Source of the DNA: Macrosoma leucophasiata
Taxonomy: Eukaryota > Arthropoda > Insecta > Lepidoptera > Hedylidae
NCBI GenBank assembly: GCA_036365455.1
Contig: JAWQUS010000004.1
Location: 3,293,501 to 3,357,500 of the forward strand
Length of the DNA stretch: 64,000 nucleotides
Direction: 5' to 3'
Positions 34,663 through 44,800 of the stretch are shown in pieces. Position 1 is the stretch's first letter, and the number at the start of each line of letters is the position of its first letter. The notes under the pieces were generated by a model. That model was given only the letters and a program-made list of their open reading frames with translations, was not told the origin of the DNA and ran no database searches. The position numbers and the translations under genes are program-made.

Positions 34663-35353
34663 TGTTGCTAACAAAAGCGATATTTGTATGCATGATAAAG
34701 TCCAATACGTATATTATTATCGATAATAACATCGATACCGGGTCAGACCTCCATCACTCGAGGCCAGTGACCCAAAAAAAGTATAAGATGATATTTTATT
34801 TTCGAGATACAAGTACTATCGTGGCATAAATTAAAGGGTTTATATTTTCTCTCTTTCTTGTACCACGTGTTTGGGCGAGACTTTGTAACGTTTGCAAAAA
34901 AAAACAGTTTTTTATTTTTTTTATTTTAAATAAATAAATTATCGAGCTGTCAGGTCTTGTGAAATACTGATTTTGTGAGGTATAGTGACTTATGGCGAAG
35001 GCTGTATTATATTTTTGGAGGTGTGCCTACTTAATCAGGTGTAACGGGCCTTTCTTGTGGGTCATCGCGAATGGAAGTCAAAATACATATATTTTTAATC
35101 GACTAATCGGCTTTAATTTTTATGAACTATTAATTAACTTTGATATTGAGGTTTATTTATATGTATTTTAAATATGTTCCGATTGATTCATAAATTACTG
35201 ATTTAAATTATATTTTTTTTTAAGTTATTAATATTTACAGAACATGTCAACGGATATTGAATTATATTCTCTACTTGAGTTCAGTCGTTTATAACAGTAT
35301 TTTTATGATGTAAGCTAAGTATGAATAATTAAGATTTATTATATTAACCACGA
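34663..35353. other. No feature seen
   Basis: AT-rich spacer without supported features. Confidence 0.4.
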
Positions 35354-35480
35354 AGTGCGCATGGCCCCGCGGCTGGTGTAGGTCGCAAGTGATCTACTCG
35401 GCTAAGCGATACGGGCGCGGTAGGGTGTGTGATGGGTGACCGCTAGTGGCAAATTAAAAGGGTTGCCATTATTACTGTTC
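35354..35480 (+). mobile_element. 5S-rRNA-headed SINE lacking its body
   Basis: The complete 5S-like head (gcgcatggccccgcggctgg ... gggtgaccgctagtgg) is joined through caaattaaaa to the last bases of the tail (gggttgccattattact). About 230 bp of body are gone. Confidence 0.7.
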
Positions 35481-35722
35481 ATCTATATTTCAGGAAAAGG
35501 ATGTTCCGTAAAAGCTTTTTAATATGACGAGTTATTGTTATTTTACAAAATGTATATAACATTAATCAATTATGTTAGCAATTTTTTACTGATTGGTTGT
35601 AAACTTTTCCCTTTCGATTATTTTTGCCTGATGTGTTGGTTTTTGAAAAATATACGCTGCCTAAACTATTTTTAACGAATTTATCTCGCGTAAAAAAATA
35701 CTTTTCATTGTTCGTATTCTTA

Positions 35723-35867
35723 CCCCCTTATTCATAAACGTATTTTAGCTAAAGTGTTGCTAATCTCTCCTTTGTCCTTTTCTATCCTGCACATTTGACA
35801 ATGCAGCTGACAGAGCAAAGCATTCTATAGCTAAAACGTATCTAAAGTACGTTTATGAATAAGGGGG
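35723..35867. mobile_element. 145-bp MITE, second copy, TTA duplication
   Basis: Inverted ends cccccttattcataaacg and cgtttatgaataaggggg, with TTA at 35720-35722 and 35868-35870. It is in the opposite orientation to the copy at 13386. Confidence 0.75.
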
Positions 35868-35870
35868 TTA

Positions 35871-36346
35871 GACTCTATTCATATCATACATTTATGTAGG
35901 ATTCAATACGCATGTTAACTTTGCCATCGTACGTCTGAAAATTAAAACCGTATAAAATTATAAGCCCCGTTTATCTGCGGACGGTACTTCATGATAATGT
36001 AGGTTGTACAGTAACTAAGGCATCAATAGTTTCATATCGTTAATATCTGTCAGTGTATGCAATTATATCTACTATACTGCAGAAGGAAGGCTTCGTTTTT
36101 ATGTATCTTTTGAAATGTATTGCGAACTTACCTATATCGAATGTATTGATCACTAGAATGAAATGTATTTTTTTATGTTATAAAACTGACAAAAAATTTT
36201 TTAAATTTGGATCTGTAAATTATGAATGTATCTTTTGAAATGTATTGCGAACTTATATCGAATGAATTGTATTTGTTATGTTATAAAACTGACATTGCAC
36301 ATTTTAATTTTGGATCAGTAAAATATGAATTCATTGGAATTTAACT
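35871..36346. other. No gene; a 90-bp direct repeat
   Basis: atgtatcttttgaaatgtat + tgcgaactta...atcgaatg + tgttataaaactgacaa occurs twice in a row (about 36101-36215 and 36226-36330), a local tandem duplication of roughly 125 bp. Confidence 0.5.
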
Positions 36347-36470
36347 GATGGTACAGTTCCAAGTTTCAGAGCTCGAGAGCGTAGGCACCGCGTTACTTAA
36401 TTTATCCGCCGCCATATGGTAGTGCTCAGCACTATCGTGTTCAGCACTATCGTGTTCCGGCACACCGCGG
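36347..36470 (+). mobile_element. Bm1-like SINE, 5' part, with 18-bp repeat
   Basis: Starts ctgatggtacagttccaag and stops after the gttccgg word. The segment cagcactatcgtgtt is present twice in tandem, then repeat family D begins. Confidence 0.65.
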
Positions 36471-36665
36471 ACACTCCGCCAATATTCCATACAAACGTTT
36501 AATTTGGTCTTTATTACACAGACATCAATCAGTGACCTGTGTGCGTAGCACGTAGAAAATACCCACCGTCGCCCATAAGAGGGGAGGAGGTTGGGTGATG
36601 CGGGAAAATCGGGCGGGACGTCGAAGTGTCCATTCTATACGTAGTATTATTACATATTCTCTGGT
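36471..36665 (+). repeat. Dispersed repeat family D
   Basis: gcgtagcacgtagaaaatac, gcccataagaggggaggagg, cgggacgtcgaagtg and ctatacgtagtattattac recur in the same order at 53744-53862 and 61441-61842. Its source family is unknown to me; it has no coding capacity. Confidence 0.6.
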
Positions 36666-36789
36666 TCCGGTTAGATGGCAATGTTTGGCCCCGTAATAAC
36701 TATCATAGAGACTATATAAGGGATGGCAACGCATGTGCATTTTGACCACTGGTTTTTGTGTAGATGTCCATATGCAGTCATTTTGTTGC
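36666..36789 (+). mobile_element. Diverged Bm1-like SINE, middle part
   Basis: Carries ggttagatggcaatgtttgg, cgtaataactatcatagaga and gcatgtgcattttgaccact, the older-subfamily variants. Confidence 0.5.
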
Positions 36790-36960
36790 AGTCATCATTC
36801 TTTCATTTTCAGTTGTCCACTGCTAGACCAAAGCCTCCCCATAAGTGCTCTATGCCATAATCGCCACGCATGGCATGAGGATTGGCGATCGTAGTGGCGG
36901 TAACTTTATTGCGAGACGCTGTTGCTCATCTTGCATTATTGCACTTACTACCGCCCGTAC
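36790..36960 (-). repeat. Dispersed repeat family C with RTE-like tail
   Basis: ttgtccactgctagaccaaa is the inverted tail used by RTE-type LINEs in this window (cagcagtggacgtc at 60918). It is followed by cgccacgcatggcatg and ggattggcgatcgtagtggc. Other copies: 40544, 47878, 57812 and 63215. Confidence 0.55.
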
Positions 36961-36961
36961 C

Positions 36962-37199
36962 GTGATAAGTGATTACTGCAGCCTATAGGCACCTACATAA
37001 AGACCAAGCTCAAAATGCAGATGTGTTACCACTCCTGAGGCCTAAGGTGTTATGCATCTGTGCCGGAAATTACAGGGCCGTACATTACCACCTGACCGGA
37101 ACACGATAGTGCTGAACACTACCATTTAGCGTCAAGTATATTAGGTAATGTGGTGGTGCCTACGCCCGCGAGCTCCATCGCTGGAGCTCTACCACCAGT
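36962..37199 (-). mobile_element. Bm1-like SINE, 3'-truncated
   Basis: From tgataagtgattactgcagc to gagctctaccaccagt. The A-tail side is replaced by family C, so the two elements abut. Confidence 0.75.
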
Positions 37200-37274
37200 A
37201 TAAATCTCTTCTCAGCTTAGCTCGAGTGGAATGGATCAAGTGGAGCGGAGAGACGTTTTCTATAGAGATTTGTG

Positions 37275-37840
37275 CGGCGAGCGAGCAAGCGACGAGCCAG
37301 AGTCGAGATGTGTAGACAGTCGGGCGGTCGGGCGGCGCAGCGGGTGCCACCCAGGCGGCTGAACTTGACTGGTTACGATCTCTCACAGCTCACGTCTCGC
37401 CGCTACACTTCTCTTCTCCGCTTTCGTTGAAATAACCTGCCAGCAAATAAGCTCACATCTCCTCTCCTCTACACTTCTCTTCTCTACTTTCGTGGAAATA
37501 ACCTGCCAGCAACTAAGCTCACATCTCCTCTCCTCTACACTTCTCTTCTCCGCTTTCGTGGAAATAACCTGCCAGCAAATAAGCTCACATCTCCTCTCCG
37601 CGTCACTTCTCATTATCGCTTTCGTGGAAATAATCTACCAACAAATTACGGCGAGCGAGCAAGCGGCGTGCCAGAGCGGAGATGTGTACAGTCAGGCGGC
37701 CGCCCAGCCAGCTGAACTTGACTGGTTTCGATCTCTCACAGCTCACATCACATCTCTGCTACACAAAGCTCACATCTCCTCTCCGCTACACTTCTCTTCT
37801 CCACTTTCGTGGAAATAACCTGCCCGCTTTGCAGTATATC
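37275..37840. repeat. 66-bp tandem repeat inside a larger duplication
   Basis: The unit acttctcttctccgctttcg...aagctcacatctcctctc repeats at exactly 66-bp spacing at 37407, 37473, 37539 and 37605 (the last decayed), then again in part at 37782. The segment before it (ggcgagcgagcaagcg...ctgaacttgactggtt, 37275-37393) is repeated at 37649-37745, giving a higher-order unit of about 370 bp. The plus strand is pyrimidine-rich. Open frames on both strands follow from 66 being a multiple of 3. Confidence 0.85.
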
Positions 37841-37867
37841 TCCTCTCGTCTTGTCTGCTCTCCTTTG

Positions 37868-38037
37868 GTGGATATCGGGCCTAATAACTATCACTAAGAC
37901 ATCGTCGGCCTAAGGAGTGGCAACGCATCTCTGATAGGTGAACTCTGGTTTTTGTGGATGTCTATAGGCTGCAGTCATCACTTAACATCAATGTGAGCTG
38001 CATGCTTATTTACCACCTTCCTTACATAAAAAAAAGT
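37868..38037 (+). mobile_element. Diverged Bm1-like SINE, 3' half
   Basis: From cctaataactatcactaaga to ccaccttccttacataaaaa. It meets the next copy tail to tail. Confidence 0.65.
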
Positions 38038-38044
38038 TGCGCAA

Positions 38045-38324
38045 TGTTTTTTTTATGTAATAGAAGTGGCAAACGGGCATGCAGTTCACATTGATTTTAA
38101 GTGATGACTGCAGCCTAGACACCCATATAAAGACCAAGGTCAAAATGCAGATGCGTTACCACTCCTGAGGTCTAAGATATGCCTCTATATCGGAAATTAC
38201 AGGGCCGTACATTACCACCTGACCGGAACACGATCGTGCTGAACACTACCATTTAATGGCAAGTGTATTAAATAATGCGGTGGTGCCTACGGCCGCGAGC
38301 TACGTCACTGGAGCTCTACCACCA
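38045..38324 (-). mobile_element. Bm1-like SINE, full length
   Basis: From ttttttttatgtaatagaag to gagctctaccaccaat; landmarks in order. Confidence 0.8.
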
Positions 38325-38755
38325 ATAAGACGTGCTATTAAATTTAATCTATGGCAACCGTAAACTCCAAAACAAACTTATTCTACGCACACGTTCAAGG
38401 CACGTGTCCAAACGAATTTACGCACACCGTCACCAAACGTAAAACCAGTAGCTAACTAGTTTACGCTGAACGGTAGTAATCGTGATATTATAAGTACAGT
38501 CAGCAACTGAGCTGGTGACGTTGTCTCTCTCAGACGTAATGAACACCTATTGAATGATAGACAGTGTCTGTTTGTGTGATTCAGATTAGTATCCAATTTC
38601 CGCAAGACCAACGATTCTATTGTACGTTTATGATTGTATAGCCTTTGATTTTGAAATAATTTCTATGGTCTGTTGTGGCTTGTTGGTGATTTGGATGTCT
38701 ATAGCTTTCAGTAAAAGGTAGCACGGCTTAGTCATGGTAGAGTCCTGATATTTTA
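38325..38755. other. No feature seen
   Basis: Spacer without a supported gene or repeat. Confidence 0.4.
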
Positions 38756-39026
38756 TTTTATGTAATGGAAGTGGCAAACAAACATGCAGTTCACGTTGAT
38801 GTTAAGTGCAGCCTATAAACACCCACACAAAGACCAAGGTCAAAATGCAGATGCGTAACCACTCCTGAGGCCTAAGGTGTTATGCCTCTGTGCCGGAAAT
38901 TACACCGTACATTACCACCTGACCGGAACACGATAGTGCTGAACACTAACATTTAGCGGCAAGTATATTAGGTAATGCGGTGGTGCCTACGCCCGCGAGC
39001 TCCGTCACTGGAGCTCTACCACCAGT
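38756..39026 (-). mobile_element. Bm1-like SINE
   Basis: From ttttatgtaatggaagtggc to gagctctaccaccagt. It has lost the gtgatgact block and the agggc of ttacagggccgtac. Confidence 0.8.
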
Positions 39027-39160
39027 AAATATAGGACTATCATCACAAAAGCAAAAGAACTAAGGCATCAGAAGTCGCAAATTTGCTAAAATCTGTATTT
39101 TTAACTTTCAGTTGTTTTTACGTAATGAAAAGATAAGAAAAATGCTGCTACTACCTATCT

Positions 39161-39866
39161 AGTATAAGAGCGGCTGGACTAGATTCCCAGTAGGTCGCGA
39201 GTTCGAGCCTCGCCTGAAGTCAAATTTTTCTTTCCATTTTTCTTTAAAATAAAATATATTTCACAAGCATGTGTTAATGCGAAATAATTTAAACAATTAT
39301 TAAGGGTAAAAGCGACTTCTTTACGATATTCAATAAACTGAAAAGTCTATTATATCGGTTGCCTAACTAGCATAGTTGGTAATAGATGGCGCTACTGCTA
39401 CCATAAAGCAATGCAATAGATGTGAAGGAAAGATTTGACAAATCGGGCAGGGCTTCAGTAGCTCAATTGGAAGAGCGGCTGGACTAGATTCCCAGTAGGT
39501 CGCGAGTTCGAGCCTCGCCTGAAGTCAAATTTTTCTTTCCATTTTTCTTTAAAATAAAATATATTTCACAAGCATGTGTTAATGCGAAATAATTTAAACA
39601 ATTATTAAGGGTAAAAGCGACTTCTTTACGATATTCAATAAACTGAAAAGTCTATTATATCGGTTGCCTAACTAGCATAGTTGGTAATAGATGGCGCTAC
39701 TGCTACCATAAAGCAATGCAATAGATGTGAAGGAAAGATTTGACAAATCGGGCAGGGCTTCAGTAGCTCAATTGGAAGAGCGGCTGGACTAGATTCCCAG
39801 TAGGTCGCGAGTTCGAGCCTCGCCTGAAGTCAAATTTTTCTTTCCATTTTTCTTTAAAATAAAATA
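39161..39866 (+). repeat. 305-bp tandem array of tRNA-related repeat (family E)
   Basis: Units start at equivalent points at 39171, 39476 and 39781, exactly 305 bp apart, and the copies look identical by eye. Each full unit has the leader (ggtaatagatggcgctactg), the tRNA-like segment (gcttcagtagctcaattgga ... gcctcgcctgaagt) and a T-rich then A-rich 3' end. The first unit lacks everything before the D arm. The whole array is flanked by tactacctatct (39149-39160 and 39867-39878), so it appears to have inserted once as a multimer or expanded after insertion. Confidence 0.85.
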
Positions 39867-39902
39867 TACTACCTATCTACCTAGAAAAAGTAGCTTCAGG
39901 TT

Positions 39903-40051
39903 GGGTTGCATATTTTTGTTATGTAATGAATGTAGCAAACAAGCATGCAGTTCACATTTATGTTACCTAATTGATGACTGCAGCCTATAGACACCCACAC
40001 AAAGACTAGAGGTCTTTAGGCTGTAATCATCACTTAACATCAATGTGAACC
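39903..40051. mobile_element. Bm1-like SINE tail pieces, inverted
   Basis: A minus-strand tail part (gttatgtaatgaatgtagca to aaagactagaggtc, to about 40013) is followed by a plus-strand piece (ggctgtaatcatcacttaac, to about 40050). Confidence 0.6.
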
Positions 40052-40543
40052 CAGCCTGTAATAACGTTTTCCTAGGTAGATAGGTAGTAGCAACATATTT
40101 CTTATAAACATTACCCCTAGTTTGCACTAAAACATTAAACATGATGATGTTTCGCAACTCGTCGCATAAAGTATGTTTTGCGATAAATGTCTTGTTGGTG
40201 CTAGCGTTCGCACTGCTGGCAAACCTATCATTTTAACATGTTTTTATGTGAATGTTTCATCAATGCAAATTCACAGTTAGAAATACCTAATTCTTGTTTG
40301 ATAATTCTCTGATAGAAAAAATACCTAATTCCTGTAAAAATACCTGTCCAAAAAAATGAAATGCGCAATAGGGGAAATAATCTGCAATAATGCGATTTAG
40401 TCCGAAAATGATTGGGGGTGGCATAATACTCTTTATGCCCAAATAATGATGAAAATGAGGGTTGTCATTAGTTGTTTTTTTGGTTTAATCATATTATAAT
40501 AAACAAGCATTATAATGTTAGTTTGTTGAAGGAGTCGGAACGG
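40052..40543. other. No feature seen
   Basis: Spacer, including gaaaaaatacctaattcctg-type short direct repeats near 40280-40340. No gene. Confidence 0.4.
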
Positions 40544-40771
40544 ATCGCCCTGCAGTGGAGGAGAATTCTTCAACTAGTGCAGTCAGTCAAGCGAACAATG
40601 GCGGTCAAACAATTCCAGAAGGGCGGTAGTAAATATAATAACGTGGGATGGGCAGCAGAGTCCCGGGATTAAATTACCGTAACTGTGATCGCCAATCCGC
40701 CTACAAAACGTGGCGATTATAGCATAATAACACAACACTGTATGCTTGTTTGCCACTTCCATTAGATAAAA
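40544..40771 (+). repeat. Family C repeat followed by SINE tail
   Basis: gcagtggaggagaattcttc, gcgaacaatggcggtcaaac, gtgatcgccaatccgc and cgtggcgattata follow the family C order. At 40741-40771 a Bm1-like SINE tail is joined (gcttgtttgccacttccatt). Confidence 0.55.
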
Positions 40772-40854
40772 AAGCCTCATGTTAAAATAATGTCACCAAA
40801 AATATTATCCTTAAAAATACTATGTATCAATATTATTATTATTATTTATTATAT

Positions 40855-41165
40855 AACTGCCTCGGTAGCCTAGTGGTAGGAGGCCACTACTACTACGCTG
40901 AGGTCCTGGCTTCGATTCCCGGGTAGGGGGTTATCAGAGATAATGGTGAAAAAGCCTTTATCTCTGGTTCTATTGGGATTTTTCCATTTTCTGGAAATTT
41001 CCCAGTACCTCAAAGTTTGGTAATGTGCCCGGAGATGTCAACAGGCTCGCCACCTGTTACATGGGCCAAAACGTAACCGGCGAATCGTGGGTGTTTGCAT
41101 GTATGCTTGAATGCATGCATTTACCTCTGCCTACCCCTTCGGGGATTACAGGCGTGAAGTTACGT
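40855..41165 (+). mobile_element. tRNA-headed SINE (family A), full length
   Basis: Very close to the copy at 1089: head with box A tagcctagtgg and box B in ggcttcgattcccgg, body cccggagatgtcaacaggct, end ggcgtgaagttacg. It is preceded by (att)n. Confidence 0.8.
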
Positions 41166-41473
41166 TATCTAATACCTAAGTAGAAAACGATCCAAATCTT
41201 AAGTAATAAGAAATAGACCGATATCTTTTAAAAATTCTAAACTACACATGTATTTTTTCCGATGAGGTAAACAGCAATATTTAATCATGTATTTGCCTAG
41301 ATAAAAAAATGTGTTGTGTAGGTACAGTATACACCAACAAATCTATAGTCAAGATTTTATTAATTCACTTGATTTACGTCCTATCAAGCACTTCTTTACA
41401 CTACTAACTCTAAACTACTAACTCTCGGCCTAACTTATTGAAGAAAAAAACATACATTACTTTTATCTACTAG
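41166..41473. other. No feature seen
   Basis: Short spacer between two SINEs. Confidence 0.4.
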
Positions 41474-41836
41474 AAGCGCGCATGGCCCAGCGGCTGGTGT
41501 AGATCGTAAGCGATCTGCTAGGTTAAGCACTACGGGCGCGGTCGGGTAGTGTGATGGGTGACCGCTAGTGGCAAATTAAATGCGCGTTTCCGTGCTTCGG
41601 AGGGCACGTTAAGCCGTCGGTCCCGGTTGCTATCGATAGATAGCAGTCGTTAAACCTTGTCGGAGGCCTTATGGGCGGTTTGAAAACATCCGACAGCGGG
41701 TTGGCCACTAACCCACCCACCTCCACCAATCCGCATTGGAGCAGCGTGGTGGAGTAAGCTCCAGGCCTCCCCCCAAAAAGGGGAGAGACTCGTGCCCAGC
41801 AGTGGGACGTATAATGGGTTGCCATTATTATTATGA
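41474..41836 (+). mobile_element. 5S-rRNA-headed SINE hosting an R4/Dong insertion in its tail
   Basis: Full copy from gcgcgcatggcccagcggct to gcagtgggacgtataatggg and ttgccattattatta. The tail continues directly into the 3' end of the minus-strand R4/Dong element. The remaining (ATT)n is on its far side near 45710-45728. Confidence 0.8.
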
Positions 41837-44800
41837 CACTCATTTATTAAAATTCACATTTTATATTTTTTTACATATACATTAAAAAATAAAAACAAAA
41901 CATATATTTAAAAAAATATAAAAAGGTTGCCACCGGTAGCGGGAGCAGGGTCCAAGCTGTCGGTGGTTAGGGGCTCAGAGAGAGGAACCTCCTCACAATA
42001 CGTGCCGTGTCGAGGAGTACCGCTTTCTGCACCAAGCCCTTGATCCAACTTCCCAGCGAGAGCCTCTTAAGGTGGTGGTCGAGGCTCTTCGCCATGAGTC
42101 CGTTTACCGTAACGACTATCGGTACAATTACAGCAGAGTCCACATCCCACATGGCGACAATCTCGTGAGACAAGTCGAGATACTTAATTTGTTTTTCTTT
42201 TTCCGCTTTCACGAGATTCTCATCATGAGGGATGGTGACATCGACTATAATTGCGCGGCGTTCCAAGCGATCTATCACCACTATATCAGGCTTATTGGCG
42301 ACAATAGTCCTGTCAGTGATGATAGATCGATCCCAATACATCGTGACATGGTCATTTTCGAGTACTGGGTCGGGTGCATACCTGTAGTACGGCACCTCCG
42401 TGGCTACAAGGTTGTATTTCAAGGCAAGGTGCTGGTGAATTATCCTGGCTACTTGGTTGTGTCTGTGCAAGTATTCGCCGTTGGCAAGGCTCGAACAGCC
42501 GGACACAATATGCCTGAGGGATTCCCCCGGTCGGTGGCATGCCCGACATATGTCGACCGTGCCATCCTTCAGGATAAACTTCCGGTAGTTCTTGGTCATT
42601 ACCACTTCGTCCATAATTGCACATACAAAACCTTCGGTTTCCCCAAAGAGGTCCCCGAATCGTAGCCAGCCTACAGACGCAAGAAAGTCTACATCAGGCC
42701 CATGAAGGGCCCGGTAAAATCGTCCATGCAGCTCCTTGCCCTGCCATACACTCACGCGGTCACTGGTCGTGAGCACCACAGGTTTGCGCCAGTTCTCTTT
42801 AGCCAGTGAGAGAGGTGTGAGTCCGCTGTCAACTGCCACCATATCCCGGTGCATACCCCTATTGGTGGTCCGAAAGTATTCTCTGAGATTGCACACCTCA
42901 CGGTTGTGGAGGGTTTTAGCACTAAGAAAGCCTCGGCCCCCACACTTCCGTGGGATGTACAATCTCATCACCGATGAGCGTGGGTGGTGCATCCGGTATG
43001 ATGTCAGCAGAGAGCGGACCCCCCTATCTAGGGCATCCAGGTCGGTCTGAGTCCACTTGAGTATGCCAAAGGAGTACATCAAGACTGGCATGACCCAACC
43101 GTTGAAAGCACGAACCCTATTACCGCCTGACAGGAAACTTTTAAGAAGTTTTTTCAGGCGGCCAAAGAATCGTACTCGCAACGATTGTTTCATGTCAGCC
43201 TCGCATAAACCTAAGGCCTCTGACATACCCAAGTACTTGTAGGTTTCGGTTGCGGAGAGTGATCGAAGTTGAATGGAATCCGTGAGTTGTACTCTCTCGG
43301 ATTCCATTATCTCTCCTCGAGTTACATGCATAACCGCACATTTTTCAATTCCAAATTCCATCCTGATAGATTTACTAAAGTTTTCAGTCACCTTCAATAA
43401 CTCCATCAGTTGCGAATTATTAGAACCGAACAATTTCAGATCATCCATGTAAAGTAGGTGAGATATCACCCGACCTCCTCTTCGCAACCGGTAGCCGAGT
43501 CCTGAAGCCTCCAGTAGCGTACTCAGAGGGTTCAGGGCTAGGCAAAACCATAAAGGGCTCAGACTGTCGCCCTGGAATATACCTCTTGCAATTCTTACAG
43601 GTTCGCCAACCGCCAGGGGCTGCCGAGATCCTGGATAGCGAAGCACCGTGCTCCATTGCGACATACATGACATGAGGAAGGTGCGTAGGGTTGTGTTGAT
43701 TTTATACAACTCCATCACCCTCATCAGCCATGTATGCGGTACGGAATCATAGGCCTTCTTATAATCTATCCAGCAAGTCGAAAGACTCTTTCGGTTACGT
43801 CGAACCTGCTGGCTAATGGTCATGTCAATTAGCAGTAGCTCCTTAGCACCGCGGGACCCGCCCCTACAACCATTCTGAGAGTTAGACATGATGGAGTGGT
43901 CTTCAATATGCTTAGTAATTTTCACTCTCAGAATGGATGTTAGGAGTTTATAGACCGTTGGAAGACAAGTTATTGGTCTATAGTTCTTAGGTTCCGCGGT
44001 GCTACCTGATTTATGGAGCAGGTGGGTCACTCCAGATGTTAAAAACTGTGGTAGTGAGCCTGAGTCCAGAGATGACTGAAACTGAGCAGCGAGACGAGCG
44101 TGCGAGCTTCGCAGCCATTTCAACCAGAAGTTATGCAGTCCGTCCGGTCCCGGAGCTTTCCAGTTCGGCATCGGACGGACCGCATGTGCCACGTCATCTA
44201 CAGATATTAACACTTCGTCCATTTCATGAATCGGCTCGCACGCTCTCTCGACATTCAGTATCCAGTCACCCTCAGAGTGTCCAACAGGTTCCGACCAAAT
44301 GTTGCGCCAAAATGCAATCGTGGCGTCATCATCCGGTCGGGTCGTGTCAGCCACTCCAGGGTCAGGCCGCTCCCACGTTCTGTAAACCCACCTTTGGTCA
44401 CTTTGGAACATCCTGTTCTGCATGTATCGGTCCACGCGTTCTTTATAACGCCTTATTCGGCTTGCCCATGCATACACTTTCTGCTTCAGGAAGTCAATGC
44501 GTTCTGTGATGCGAGCTAGATAGTGTTGTGGGCTGACTCCAGTCCCTGAGAACGCTCGCCTCACAAAACGCATCACTCTTGGGCGTGTGTTGCCCATCCT
44601 GAAGGAGAGCAGCTTGCCAATGAGCGCTCTGGTCTCGGCGATACGGCGCTCAATCCGGCACTGCCAGGCTGGCACGGCTGGTTTCGGTCGTGAGGTCGTG
44701 CTAGGATTTGGGAATTTGACACGAGCCACACGACATGCCGCGATCGCCGCACAGTATAGGATCGAGTGGGTATCGCTGAGGTCTTTACTATTATCTATGT

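Noticed and set aside
39460..39535. Functional tRNA gene
   Set aside because: Acceptor, D and T arms pair, but the anticodon stem has a mismatch and irregular spacing, and the sequence is part of a dispersed mobile repeat.
39161..39866. Possible CRISPR-like array
   Set aside because: The period is 305 bp with no spacers, the unit holds a tRNA-like segment, and the context is an insect genome.
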